DNA of 32,137 bases from Desulfurococcales archaeon (GTDB lineage Archaea; Thermoproteota; Thermoprotei_A; Sulfolobales; AG1), in contig WANO01000068.1 in the NCBI GenBank assembly GCA_015521765.1, forward strand, positions 1-32,137. Direction: 5' to 3'. The translations under genes and the position numbers were made by a program. A model generated the notes under the pieces. The model was not told the origin of the DNA and made no database searches. It saw only the letters and a list, made by a program, of their open reading frames with translations. Shown here piece by piece: positions 9,920 through 20,105 of this stretch (the first letter of the stretch is position 1; every line of letters starts with the position of its first letter).

Positions 9920-11086
9920 CTACTTGGGTTCAAAGTAGTGTACATCGCTACTTATTGATATTATCTTCTCCAGGACTTTGGTTGGCTCCAGGTCCGAAAG
10001 ATCATATATTCTTGGTCTTGGGGGCTCATCCCTTATACCGTATTCCTCGAGTGCTTTGCGTATTCTCTCCTTAACCTGATCCAGACCTAGCTTTGAGTGG
10101 TATATGGTGCCTAAGCTAAAGTTAAGCATGTCGGCTATGTGCTCGTCTCCACGCTCGGCGTGTATGTGTGGGTTTCTGGATTCTATCTGGTAGATCTTTA
10201 TTTTATCCGAGATGATCGGGCAGTCACCATCCTCCAGGCCTAGGTAGCACATTTCAATTAGGTTGACGAGCTCGTAGGGCTCTACAGCGAACCCCCCTGA
10301 CCACTTCATTTTTAGGGCTAGGTCTATGGTTAATGCGTGCTCACCGCTATTGGCTGTTTTAATTATGTCTGTCTCATACTTCCTGTATAGGGATAGGGCA
10401 TAGTTGAGTATGGATTCAGTTATTGAGGATACCCTGCCTCTCTTCCTGAGGTATATGTCGGATGAGGCCAGCTTGCCCTTGTAGGGCCACTTGATCCTGA
10501 TCATTGCATACTTGCTCTCAGACATCAGGAACCCCGAGTAGTAGATCATTGCATACTCGTATGCGGATCCAGGAACATAGTTGTCGCTATCAATAAACCC
10601 AACATACTTGTATCCAAAAGCCGCTGCAGTTAGTATTCCCAGGATCATTCCCTCACCCTTCCCTGATCTAACCTTACCGCCACTGATCATCTTCTCAAGA
10701 CTAGTTCCCTTTAGGGCCTCACCCCACACCGGGTCTTGCTGATGGAGAATTATAATACCCCTTCTAGTGTTTCTATGTATGGATCTCACCAGATCAACCT
10801 CATCAGCATATCTATCCACAGGCTCCCTAGATGATGCGGAAACAACAATTACCAGGGATACATGTGGGATCGCGGATATAACCCCCTCGAGGGTTAACAG
10901 CTCCTCATCTTTAACCGGGATCACTATGGCTGTTCTTGTTGCATAGTCTATCAGTAAGTCTTTATTTGCTGTGAAGACCTCTCCAAACCCTTTATAGCCT
11001 AGAGTATCTATTTCTAGGACTCTGATCAGATCGAATATGTTTATGCTTCCAAAACCCTCGAACTTTCTAGGTGACTCGATCATCAT
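9920..11086 (-). CDS. mpgS: Mannosyl-3-phosphoglycerate synthase (GT55)
   Basis: IVIPVKDEELLTLEGVISAIPH, HQQDPVWGEALKGTSLEKMI...VRSGKGEGMILGILTAAAFGYKYVGFIDSDNYVPGSAYEYA. Confidence 0.9.
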   Translation of the reverse strand: MMIESPRKFEGFGSINIFDLIRVLEIDTLGYKGFGEVFTANKDLLIDYATRTAIVIPVKDEELLTLEGVISAIPHVSLVIVVSASSREPVDRYADEVDLVRSIHRNTRRGIIILHQQDPVWGEALKGTSLEKMISGGKVRSGKGEGMILGILTAAAFGYKYVGFIDSDNYVPGSAYEYAMIYYSGFLMSESKYAMIRIKWPYKGKLASSDIYLRKRGRVSSITESILNYALSLYRKYETDIIKTANSGEHALTIDLALKMKWSGGFAVEPYELVNLIEMCYLGLEDGDCPIISDKIKIYQIESRNPHIHAERGDEHIADMLNFSLGTIYHSKLGLDQVKERIRKALEEYGIRDEPPRPRIYDLSDLEPTKVLEKIISISSDVHYFEPK

Positions 11087-11221
11087 GGATAATCACATCT
11101 AGTGAGCGTTATACTGTATATTTGTAACTTAAATCATATTTATAACACTCCTTATAAAACTTTATTGGATTTCACACCCATATATAAATTCCTATATAGC
11201 ATCAATCCATATGTGTATATC

Positions 11222-12353
11222 ATGCATGGCGATGTAGGAGCCAAATACGGTCCCTACCCGGAATTCTGCCTAGAGAGATGGCAATCCCTCAGAGAGTGGG
11301 ATGCAAGAATCAATCTAGCCGACAGCGGTGTCGAGCCGTTTATGCTTGAGGACATCATGGATCCGGGATCCCTAGCCAAGATAAAGCTGGGATACGGACA
11401 CACTAAAGGCGATCCTGAATTGAGGAAAATGATCCTGGAGCTCTACAACGCGGATCTATCTGAAGACAACGTGATACTAACCAGCGGCGGGGCGGAGGCT
11501 AACTATATATCTGTGTTATCCCTCGTAAAGCCGGGTGACGATGTAGTTTTCCAGGTGCCGAACTACATGCAGATTGAGGGGTTGCTATATAGTATAGGTG
11601 CTAGAATAAGGTATCTTTGGCTCGATCCCGAGAGGGATTTCCGAATAGATATAGACTCCATCTACAACATTGTTGATAGAGACGTTAAAGCGATCATACT
11701 CAACAACCCTAACAACCCTACTGGGAAGCTGATCGGGGACGAGGCATATAAAGCTATAGTTGATTTAGCTGAGGACTATGATATATGGATAATTGTTGAC
11801 GAGGTGTATAGGGGGCTAGAGATAGATAAGCCACTCACACCTAGCATTGTGGAGATGTACGATAAAGCGATCGCAACCAACAGCCTCTCCAAGGTTTTCG
11901 GTGCTCCAGGTCTCAGGCTGGGATGGGTTGTTTCCACGGTAAGGGAGGCTATAGACTATATGTGGGGTGTTAAGGACTACACATCTATAGCTCCGTCCAT
12001 ACTAAGCCAAGAGATTGCTAAGCATATCATTGCCTCGATGGATAGTGTGATTGGCAGGGCTAGGGGTATAGTCGCCAGGAACCTACAGATCTTTAAAAGG
12101 GTTTTCGGAAACGCAGAGGGTGTATCCATTGTGGAGCCGGATGCCGGGGCTTTTCTTCTTCTCAAGATAATTAGTGGTGAGACAACGCTCAATATATGTG
12201 AGAGGCTCTATAGGGATAGGGGGTATCCTGGTGAATCCGGGTGAATGCTTCATGATCCCTGGATATATCCGGGTATCTCTCGGCTCAGCGGATCATCAAA
12301 GATACGAGAGAGATCTCAAGGAGCTTAAGGAGTTTATAGAAGAATCTTTCTAG
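11222..12353 (+). CDS. PLP-dependent class I/II aminotransferase, frame disrupted near the 3' end
   Basis: SGGAEANYISVLSLVKPGDDVV, NNPNNPTGKLI, DEVYRGLE, TNSLSKVFGAPGLRLGW. The track ORF (11102-12244) extends upstream of the likely ATG at 11222. It also stops prematurely: the C-terminus ILVNPGECFMIPGYIRVSLGSADHQRYERDLKELKEFIEESF continues in the +1 frame to TAG 12351-12353. Confidence 0.85.
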
Positions 12354-12430
12354 TGCACAGATAAAAAATAAAATGAAGCAGTTCCTTTATAATTGGTTCA
12401 CGCTATTTGATTGTGTGGGCAACCACAGAT

Positions 12431-13639
12431 CTATGTTGGCGTCGCCCTATACTCCTTCCCGAGAAGCTCTCTAGCTATGATCATCCTCATAATGTTTGGA
12501 GCCCCCTCAGCACCCGAGAGATAGCTGAACACACCCCTCAAAGCTGATTCAGCAACGAACTCTGTGGTGTAGCCTACAGCCCCAAGCATCTGCGTTAGAT
12601 CCGCTATAGCCTTAAAGCTCTTATCAACGCCCAGAAGCTTCGCTGCGGAACTATATTTATATGCGTTAGATCTAGATTCCTGACCCCTAGCGTATTTATC
12701 GACAACATCCGCGGCTCTAACCACTAGGCTCCACGTGGCTTCAAGCTCGCTCCATATCTCAGCGATTCTAAACTGTATACCCTCGTATCTGGCTAGGGGC
12801 CATCCAAATAGCTCTCTGTTTTTTACATATTCCATCACCTCATCCAGGATCCTGAATGCCGATCCTATAGCTGCCCCACCTATAAGGACTCTAGCCCTCA
12901 TAAACCCTTCCATGGCGTAGATGAATCCCGATCCCTCCTCCCCGATCAGGTTCTCGGCTGGGAGCTTGACATTATCCATCTTTATCGATCCTGTGCTTAT
13001 CCCCTTTCTCCCCATAGTCTCGAATGATCCCGTGGATATCCCTTCAAGATCTATTGGTAGGTAGAAGGCAGATATAGCCTTATACGACCTCTCATCCCTA
13101 GTCTTAGCTAGAAGAAAGAACCCGCCGCCCCAGCTTTTGGCTTCCTGTACACCGCTTATATAGACCTTCTCACCGTTAACTATATAGTGCCTGTTCTCCC
13201 TTCTAGCTCTAGTCCTTATACCGGCCACATCGCTCCCTCCATGGGGCTCTGTAGACGCTATCCCTAGGAAGCTCTCCCCGCTTGTCACCTTAGGTAGAAC
13301 CCTCTCCTTTAGGTGGTTGTCTGCATAGGTCTCAATCATCTTCCCCCATACATTGTTGACAACTATATATACGGGCAGACTCATAGCTGGATCATGATAT
13401 CCAACCTCCCTCATTATGTATGTTGCCGTTGTCAGATCCAGCTCCGGCCCTCCATAGCTCGATGATATATTGGGTGTCAGGATCCCTTGCTCAGCCATCT
13501 TCCTGAAGAGCTCTCTAGGCATTCTGCCCTCATGCTCAATCACTCTATATAGTGGAGTGACCTCTCTAGCTAGAAACTCCCTAACGACTTTAATGATCGA
13601 GTCTAACTCCTTCTCATCTCTGTTAAATGACATATGCAC
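12431..13639 (-). CDS. Acyl-CoA dehydrogenase
   Basis: GIASTEPHGGSDVAGIRTRARRENRHYIVNGEKVYISG; GEEGSGFIYAMEGFMRARVLIGGAAIGSAFRILDEVMEYVKNRELFGWPLARYEGIQFRIAEI. Confidence 0.93.
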   Translation of the reverse strand: MHMSFNRDEKELDSIIKVVREFLAREVTPLYRVIEHEGRMPRELFRKMAEQGILTPNISSSYGGPELDLTTATYIMREVGYHDPAMSLPVYIVVNNVWGKMIETYADNHLKERVLPKVTSGESFLGIASTEPHGGSDVAGIRTRARRENRHYIVNGEKVYISGVQEAKSWGGGFFLLAKTRDERSYKAISAFYLPIDLEGISTGSFETMGRKGISTGSIKMDNVKLPAENLIGEEGSGFIYAMEGFMRARVLIGGAAIGSAFRILDEVMEYVKNRELFGWPLARYEGIQFRIAEIWSELEATWSLVVRAADVVDKYARGQESRSNAYKYSSAAKLLGVDKSFKAIADLTQMLGAVGYTTEFVAESALRGVFSYLSGAEGAPNIMRMIIARELLGKEYRATPT

Positions 13640-13721
13640 CTACCCCACACCCATGCTTATGCTGTACTAGGATCGTGACTATATATGCTTTATTATATAT
13701 AGAGCCTTAATCCCAGCCCAG

Positions 13722-15044
13722 CTACCAGATGTTTTTAGCGGGTATACCTGTTCTAGTAAGCTTTCTTAGATCTAGGATCCTGTCTATCTCCTCGTCACTG
13801 AACCCGATCTCCCTCAAAGCCTGCCTGATGGGGGTTCCAGAAGCAACCTTTCTAGCTACCTGTGAGGCTTTATCGTAGCCTATAATCGGCGAGATCACAG
13901 TTATCAGTGCGGGACTTTTCTCAGCTAGCTCTAGAGCCCTCTTCTCATCTGGCGATATCCTATCGATCACATATGTTCTCATCCTTCTCAGAGCCTCCGA
14001 AAGAAGGGTTATCTGCGTCACTATATTGTATCCAACCAGCGGTATACCCATGCTCAGCTCGAATTCCCCGAGGGTGTTAGCCATGGTGTTAGCCTGGTCC
14101 AACCCCACAACCTGTGAGGCCGCAAGCATCGATGCCTCAACAGTTACTGGGTTGGTTTTTCCGGGCATGATACTGCTTCCAGCCACCTCTTGGGGGATAT
14201 CGATCTCGCCGATAGCAGTGAAGGGTCCCGAAAACATTAGCCTGATGTCCTGGCACAGCCTATATAGATCGAGTGCTATAGCTCTGAAAACGCCGCTTAG
14301 AGACACGAGATCTGTTAGAAGCCTCATAGCTCTAAACCTGCTCTCTGCTGGCTCAACATCGATCCCGGTTAGCTCCCTTATAACGCCTATAACCCTCTCA
14401 GGATACTCTGGGTGGGTATTTAAACCTGTCCCCACAGCTGTCCCTCCAAGAGGGAGCTCCCTAACATACTTTACCGCATCCTCGAGAAGCCCGAGATCCC
14501 TCTTGAACGCATCTAGATACGCACCAAACTCCTGGCCCATGGTTACTGGAAGAGCATCCCTCAGATGGGTTCGTCCAGGCTTAACTACATCCTCCGTCTT
14601 CCTAGCCAAGGCCTCAAGGCCCTCAATGAATACATTCAACGCTGGCAGAAGCCTATCCCTAATCTCTCTCAAGGCAGCAAGCCTTATAGCTGAGGGCACA
14701 ACATCGTTAGATGACTGCCCCATATTGACGTGATCGTTCGGATGCACGTTCTTACCGCTTATCTCGCTTGCCCTAGCGGCTATAACCTCGTTGATATTCA
14801 TATTGAGCCCTGTACCCGATCCTGTCTGGAACACGTCCACAACTATAGCGCTATCATGCTTACCGTCAATGACTTCCTGAGACGCCTTAATTATCGCTTC
14901 AGCTATATCTCTTTCGAGAAGCCCGAGATCCCTATTAACCTTGGCGGCTGAATACTTTATAACCCCCATAGCCCATATAATGCTTCTCGGAAACCTTGTG
15001 CCTGTGTTTAGGAACACATCGACTGCTTTAGAAACATACTTCAA
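13722..15044 (-). CDS. fumC: Class II fumarate hydratase
   Basis: [63 protein letters not shown]. Confidence 0.92.
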   Translation of the reverse strand: MKYVSKAVDVFLNTGTRFPRSIIWAMGVIKYSAAKVNRDLGLLERDIAEAIIKASQEVIDGKHDSAIVVDVFQTGSGTGLNMNINEVIAARASEISGKNVHPNDHVNMGQSSNDVVPSAIRLAALREIRDRLLPALNVFIEGLEALARKTEDVVKPGRTHLRDALPVTMGQEFGAYLDAFKRDLGLLEDAVKYVRELPLGGTAVGTGLNTHPEYPERVIGVIRELTGIDVEPAESRFRAMRLLTDLVSLSGVFRAIALDLYRLCQDIRLMFSGPFTAIGEIDIPQEVAGSSIMPGKTNPVTVEASMLAASQVVGLDQANTMANTLGEFELSMGIPLVGYNIVTQITLLSEALRRMRTYVIDRISPDEKRALELAEKSPALITVISPIIGYDKASQVARKVASGTPIRQALREIGFSDEEIDRILDLRKLTRTGIPAKNIW

Positions 15045-15109
15045 TACTATCCCCGATTAAATATATGTTTATACCAGTTTAAAACAACACCAGCTAGATA
15101 CCAACCAGG

Positions 15110-15565
15110 CTATACCTCGGCTAGAAGCCTAGAGACATGCTCACTCTTTAAGGCCTCCTTATATCTCGATACCACTTCAGAAGCGTACTCGCTGGTTATC
15201 TCTGCTCGAGGGGTTATAGGCCCGGAGGATCCGTCGCCGTATCGTGGGATAACATGCACATGGAAGTGGAATATGATCTGTCCAGCAGAGAGCCCCTTAT
15301 TAGTAACAACCCTGAAGCCAGAGGCCCCCAGCCCCTCCATGGATGCGGCGCCGAAGGCTCTAGCCAGCAGAAAGGCCTTGCTAACAAGCCCTGATGGGGT
15401 ATCGACTATATCGCTGTAATGATCCTTTGGTGTTATCAGTATATGCCCGTAGCTTATTGGGTATTTATCTAGAAACACTATGGTGTCCCGATCCTCATAT
15501 ATGATCCATGCATTCTCAACCCCCTTAACAATGTTGCAGAAAACACATGAACCCATCAAAACCAC
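15110..15565 (-). CDS. HIT family protein
   Basis: CVFCNIVKG Zn-binding-like start; FHFHVHVIPRYG histidine triad. Confidence 0.93.
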   Translation of the reverse strand: MVLMGSCVFCNIVKGVENAWIIYEDRDTIVFLDKYPISYGHILITPKDHYSDIVDTPSGLVSKAFLLARAFGAASMEGLGASGFRVVTNKGLSAGQIIFHFHVHVIPRYGDGSSGPITPRAEITSEYASEVVSRYKEALKSEHVSRLLAEV

Positions 15566-15684
15566 CTCCCCAGCAATCCATCAAGATATAACTCATGATT
15601 GGCTAGTAAATTAATATTTATCCCTCTATATGGAATCACTATATGGATGATGAAGTGGGCAGCCATGAATAGCTAATGAAGACC

Positions 15685-16086
15685 TCAACTCACTCTGACA
15701 ATAATTGGTATGAGAATAATAGATATTGGTATGAGCGGGGCCAAACCCGCATATCTCCAGTGCTTAGGTTTCACTACACCATAGTATATGGATAGGGCAT
15801 GTGTGGCTATGGCTAATGGTAGGCTCTGGATCTCTAGATATTCCACTATATAGCTATATATGGGTAGATAGATCGCTAGAAGATAAGTGAATATGAATCC
15901 CTTTACATCGCTTAACTTATTCTTGAGTACCCCGACAACTATGGGATAGATCACAGCCAGCAGAGCTACATACGCTAGAGACACCAAAACACCATAGGTA
16001 TCTCCAGAATTCAAGAAGAGGCCCGTAACTTTGTTTAGATTGGAGGCAAATAAGCAGAGAGCCGAAGGCAGGCTTAAATCAATCAA
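15685..16086 (-). CDS. Small polytopic membrane protein, unknown function
   Basis: ORF of 133 aa with four or more hydrophobic segments; not overlapped by another coding gene. Confidence 0.5.
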   Translation of the reverse strand: MIDLSLPSALCLFASNLNKVTGLFLNSGDTYGVLVSLAYVALLAVIYPIVVGVLKNKLSDVKGFIFTYLLAIYLPIYSYIVEYLEIQSLPLAIATHALSIYYGVVKPKHWRYAGLAPLIPISIILIPIIVRVS

Positions 16087-16100
16087 TCTAATTAGCTGGA

Positions 16101-17426
16101 TTGCCTAATGATTCAGTGGTGTTGTGTGTGGATGATGACTTTATAATCCAGCGTGTCGACGCCCTACAGGTTCTAGATTCTAGAGGAGACCCCACAATAG
16201 AGGTTGCTGTATCAACAAAGAGAGGTGTTGGGAGAGCTATAGCTCCTTCGGGGGCTTCTAAAAGCAGGTTTGAGGCTGTCGAGCTTAGGGATGGGGACCC
16301 CAAGGTCTATAGGGGTAGATCTGTTTTGAGAGCCGTGGAAAACGTGAGGAGGTATATCGCTCCAGCGCTGGCCGGGCTGGATTCTAGGGCTCAGAGGTTT
16401 ATTGATAGAAAGCTGATAGAAATTGATGGTACCCCAAACAAGTCTAGGATCGGGGGTAACGCTATAACGGCGACGAGCCTTGCTGTTCTTAAGGCCGCTA
16501 GCGACAGCATGGGGGTGCCTCTATTTAGGTATGTTGGTGGGTTGAGGGCTAGTGTTCTCCCCATACCGATGATGAATATCATCAATGGGGGTGCTCACGC
16601 GGGCAACGATCTCGCCTTCCAGGAGTTCATGATCGTCCCAGTGGGGTTCGACAGCTTTTCGGAGTCCCTCAGGGCTGGTGTCGAGGTGTATAAGTTCCTT
16701 AAGGATATTCTTAAAGAGCGATACGGTGTAGCGGCCATAAACCTCGGGGATGAGGGTGGGTTCTCGCCGCCTATGAAGAGCATATATGAGGCTTTAGATG
16801 CTCTCTCTGAAGCTGTTAAGAGGGCTGGCTACGATCTTGGTGGGTCTATATATATCTCGCTCGATGTAGCCGGCTCCCAGATATATGATCAGGGTAGCGG
16901 CTCGTATGTTGTTGATGGCTCTAGAAGGGATCTTGATGGCATGATCGATCTATACATGGATATAGTTGAGAGGTACTCTATACTCTCTATAGAGGATCCA
17001 TTCCATGAGGAGGATGCGGAGGGCTTCGCCAGGCTTGTGGACAGGCTTAAGGGTAGGGCGATCGTTGTTGGAGACGATCTGCTATCAACAAACGCTGAAC
17101 GGCTCAGAAGGGCTCTAGAGGGTAAACAGGTTACTGGAGCTCTAGTTAAGGTTAATCAGGCTGGAACATTCACTGAGGCTCTAGAGTATGTTGAGCTGGC
17201 CAGGGATCGAGGGATCATAACAATTATGAGCCACAGGAGTGGAGATAGCGAGGATAATGCTATAGCCCATCTAGCCGTGGGGATGGGTACGCCTATGATC
17301 AAGACTGGAGCACCCGCAAGATCCGAGAGAACATCCAAGTACAATGAGCTCTTGAGGATCGAGAGCTATCTAGCCGGGGAATCAGTGTTCTTCGGTGAAA
17401 AAATTCTGCTGTATATCGCTAGGTAG
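16101..17426 (+). CDS. eno: Enolase
   Basis: QVLDSRGDPTIEV, MNIINGGAHAGNDLAFQEFMIVP, SIEDPFHEEDAEGF, VGDDLLSTN, KVNQAGTFTEAL, SHRSGDSEDNAIAHLAVG. Confidence 0.97.
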   Translation: MPNDSVVLCVDDDFIIQRVDALQVLDSRGDPTIEVAVSTKRGVGRAIAPSGASKSRFEAVELRDGDPKVYRGRSVLRAVENVRRYIAPALAGLDSRAQRFIDRKLIEIDGTPNKSRIGGNAITATSLAVLKAASDSMGVPLFRYVGGLRASVLPIPMMNIINGGAHAGNDLAFQEFMIVPVGFDSFSESLRAGVEVYKFLKDILKERYGVAAINLGDEGGFSPPMKSIYEALDALSEAVKRAGYDLGGSIYISLDVAGSQIYDQGSGSYVVDGSRRDLDGMIDLYMDIVERYSILSIEDPFHEEDAEGFARLVDRLKGRAIVVGDDLLSTNAERLRRALEGKQVTGALVKVNQAGTFTEALEYVELARDRGIITIMSHRSGDSEDNAIAHLAVGMGTPMIKTGAPARSERTSKYNELLRIESYLAGESVFFGEKILLYIAR

Positions 17427-17453
17427 ATCAAGGCCGTGCATGGGCACCATGTT

Positions 17454-17687
17454 CTATGGCGTGAATGTCGAGAGTATAATTAGCCCAAAGCCTATAGCGG
17501 CCATCACTAGAGCGAACTTGTGCGGGGTTAACCCAAACAGGAAGTGGCCGAATTTATATGCCCCATACACTATATAGGCGAATAATATAGTCATTACTAT
17601 AGCGAACCCGGTGAACCACAGCACGGCTTTCGCACTAGACATGAACGCTAGCCATGATGTGATCACTGAATATGGATCAAACGCCAT
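17454..17687 (-). CDS. Small membrane protein, unknown function
   Basis: Two TM segments; likely start MAFDPYS at 17687, downstream of the track start at 17705. Confidence 0.5.
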   Translation of the reverse strand: MAFDPYSVITSWLAFMSSAKAVLWFTGFAIVMTILFAYIVYGAYKFGHFLFGLTPHKFALVMAAIGFGLIILSTFTP

Positions 17688-17869
17688 TGAACCACCGTTT
17701 ATCAAGCTATTGAGCTAGATAGATATTTAAACACAACCTCCCTATAGTTCTGGAGGAATCACTAGAGCCTATGGCGTGTACGTGATACCGCTGGGCTTGG
17801 CAGCCGATCTAGAGGTTTACGGATTTAAAAAAGCTATATAGTATATATAATCATGTAGAGGTGCTTTAA

Positions 17870-18772
17870 TTGCCCACTAACCAGGGTATAAGGTTTCAGG
17901 AGAATATGGGCGATTTCGCCGAGCTGTTGAGCAAGCTTGTGAAGGAGGAAAAGGAGTTCGCTGTGGTTATGGTTATAAGGTCCCAGGGCTCCACAGCGGC
18001 TAAGGTGGGTGCTAAAGGAATAGTGTTTCCAGACGGCAGAATTCTCGGGTGGCTAGGCGGGTGGTGTGCAGAGAACGCTATAATGACGGCAGTGATGGAC
18101 GCTATAGAGAGCGGCTCACCCAAGATTGTGAGGCTGGTTATGCAGGGGGAGGATTTAAGAAAGATTGGAGAGGACTATATAGAGGTTGGAACCCCCTGTG
18201 GAGGTGAGGTTGATATATATATAGAGCCCGTCTACCCCAAACCCCAGATAGTTATAGTTGGCGACAACGATGTGTCTAGAGCACTCTCTAAGATAGCCAA
18301 GATTGTCGGCTTCAAGGTTGTTGTGGTTGATTCACTCGCCGTTAAACAGAACTACCCCGATGCAGACCTCATACTCAGGAGCCTAAAGGATATAGCTAGT
18401 GTTAGAATGGATCGACACACATTCGCAGTGTTAACCACAATGGGCAGGGTAGGCATTGAGGAGGAGATTCTAGACACCCTCCTCAAGACCGATGTGGGGC
18501 TTATAGGGGTTGTATCCAGCGTTAGAAAAGCCAAGGAGATACTGGGCAACCTAATAAAGAAGAAGGGATACACGCCAGACCAGCTCTCAAGGATCAGAGC
18601 ACCCATAGGTGTTGATATAGGCTCGCTATCACCAGAGGAGATAGCGCTAAGCATAGTCAGCGAGCTGGTAGCGATTAGGAGGGGTGGTAGCGGAAGATTC
18701 CTTGTAGAGGTTAAGGGGGACCCCCTAAAATCCCTTATGGAGGAGATAGAGGTCCCCCGAAAAAATAAGTGA
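17870..18772 (+). CDS. XdhC/CoxI family protein
   Basis: VIRSQGSTAAKVGAKGIVFPDGRILGWLGGWCAENA; EVGTPCGGEVDIYIEPV; Rossmann-like IVIVGDNDVSRALSKIA; RIRAPIGVDIGSLSPEEIALSIVSELVAIRRG. Confidence 0.9.
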   Translation: MPTNQGIRFQENMGDFAELLSKLVKEEKEFAVVMVIRSQGSTAAKVGAKGIVFPDGRILGWLGGWCAENAIMTAVMDAIESGSPKIVRLVMQGEDLRKIGEDYIEVGTPCGGEVDIYIEPVYPKPQIVIVGDNDVSRALSKIAKIVGFKVVVVDSLAVKQNYPDADLILRSLKDIASVRMDRHTFAVLTTMGRVGIEEEILDTLLKTDVGLIGVVSSVRKAKEILGNLIKKKGYTPDQLSRIRAPIGVDIGSLSPEEIALSIVSELVAIRRGGSGRFLVEVKGDPLKSLMEEIEVPRKNK

Positions 18773-18807
18773 GTTAAAAACCAGGGAAATATAGAGCCGG
18801 GAGCCAG

Positions 18808-19545
18808 CTACCTCCTGAACCTGATAACGGAGCCGAGAACAATACCTATTATCAGCGCGACAACACCCGCAGCTACAGCGGTTGTTGGATCGCTCACCGA
18901 CACAGTTTCAGTAACCACCCTAGTCTGGATCCTGGTAATCTCCTCAGTCACGGTTTCAGGAACAGTCTCGGTCTCAACCCTTGTTTCCGTTACAGTCTCC
19001 CTCTGAGTAACAACCTCGGTAATAGTCTCCCTCTCAACCTCGGTCTTTGTGGCGGTGACAGTCTCGATCAAGGTAACGGTAGCGGTAACCATCTCCGTAA
19101 CAGTCTCCCTAACTGTTTCAGTCACCGTGGTGGTTCTAGCCTCGGGAAAGCCAACAACCAGAACTCCCTCCATACCCAGCTCCCTATGGTTGGCAACCGG
19201 GCAGTATATGGCGAACACACCCTCCCTATCCGCAGTAAACTCGATGGTCTCACTCTCCCCTGGAGATAGAACGCTTGTTCTAACATTGAATCCAGAGATA
19301 ACCAGCGCATGGATCACGGAGCCCTGATTAGTGAAAGTGATCTTTACGGTATCGCCAACCTCAACCCAGATAGCGTTTGGGGTGAGCTTGAAGTCCTCAC
19401 CAACTATAGTGAACTCCTTAGTTCTCTGCCCACTCCCGCCGTAGGACGGTTGCTCATGGTAGTAGGCAACCAGTATGGGTGTGATGGCTAAAGCGGCGAG
19501 GATGATTATCGACACTATAGTAGGGGTCCCCCTAAACCGCATCAT
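18808..19545 (-). CDS. Cupredoxin-domain surface protein with TVTET-type repeat stalk and C-terminal TM anchor
   Basis: Type-1 Cu ligands: VIHALVISG ... YCPVANHRELGM; linker TTTVTETVRETVTEMVTATVT...; C-terminal TM TAVAAGVVALIIGIVLGSVIRFRR. Confidence 0.85.
   Translation of the reverse strand: MMRFRGTPTIVSIIILAALAITPILVAYYHEQPSYGGSGQRTKEFTIVGEDFKLTPNAIWVEVGDTVKITFTNQGSVIHALVISGFNVRTSVLSPGESETIEFTADREGVFAIYCPVANHRELGMEGVLVVGFPEARTTTVTETVRETVTEMVTATVTLIETVTATKTEVERETITEVVTQRETVTETRVETETVPETVTEEITRIQTRVVTETVSVSDPTTAVAAGVVALIIGIVLGSVIRFRR
18905..19133 (-). repeat. Low-complexity coding repeat encoding a Thr/Val/Glu-rich stalk
   Basis: Iterated (E/A)TVTE(T)-like codons within the cupredoxin gene (RTTTVTETVRETVTEMVTATVTLIETVTATKTEVERETITEVVTQRETVTETRVETETVPETVTEEITRI). 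Confidence 0.8.
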
Positions 19546-19551
19546 AGCCGA

Positions 19552-19995
19552 TTATCCCTCGATAACGAGGTCCCCAACCATTCCAAGGGGCTTATGCGGT
19601 ATACAGTATATAGTGAATGTTCCAGTCTTATCAGCCACGAACTCTATAGTTTCGCTCTGCCCAGGATTCAACCTAACGTTTATGTTGAACTCATCGATTG
19701 TGAATGTATGGAATATATTTCCTACGTTAGTGATCTTGATTCTAACAACATCGCCAGCCTTAACCCTAATGGTTGCCGGCTCAAAGGAGTATTCTGTAGC
19801 TTCAACCTCGATCTCGATAACGTTCCCCTCGGCGGCTCCCCCAACCTCCTCCTTGGCTTGTGGAGCCTCCTGCTGCTGCGGGGCGCCATATATGTTTCCG
19901 TAACCGCCTCCTAGCAGGAAGAATGCGGCTACAGCAACCACTATAACTACAACTATCCCCAGAACTGCTTTTTGGGACACCATCTTTATTACCAT
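19552..19995 (-). CDS. Membrane-anchored cupredoxin (blue copper-like) protein
   Basis: N-terminal TM, IFHTFTIDEFNINVRLNPGQSETIEF ... YCIPHKPLGMVGDLVIEG (His/Cys/His/Met ligand pattern). Confidence 0.88.
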   Translation of the reverse strand: MVIKMVSQKAVLGIVVVIVVAVAAFFLLGGGYGNIYGAPQQQEAPQAKEEVGGAAEGNVIEIEVEATEYSFEPATIRVKAGDVVRIKITNVGNIFHTFTIDEFNINVRLNPGQSETIEFVADKTGTFTIYCIPHKPLGMVGDLVIEG

Positions 19996-20105
19996 ATATT
20001 ATATATTGTTTAGGGTGTATATATTTTACTATTTAAATTTAATTATGAAAACTAAGAGTAAAAAGATGCAAATGATACTCTTGGTTAATTAACTAAAACA
20101 TTAAT

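Noticed and set aside
11102-11221. N-terminal extension of the aminotransferase in the ORF track
   Set aside because: Extension is AT-rich, lacks conserved residues, and the family-typical start fits ATG 11222 (MHGDVGAKYGPYPEF).
14026-14733. 235-aa ORF antisense to fumarase
   Set aside because: Mirror frame of a strongly conserved gene; composition (Ser/Leu/Pro-rich) typical of spurious antisense ORFs.
19049-19327. Antisense ORF of 92 aa across the cupredoxin stalk (VTVSIKVTVAVTISVTV)
   Set aside because: Product of low-complexity repeat codons read backwards; no start context or family match.
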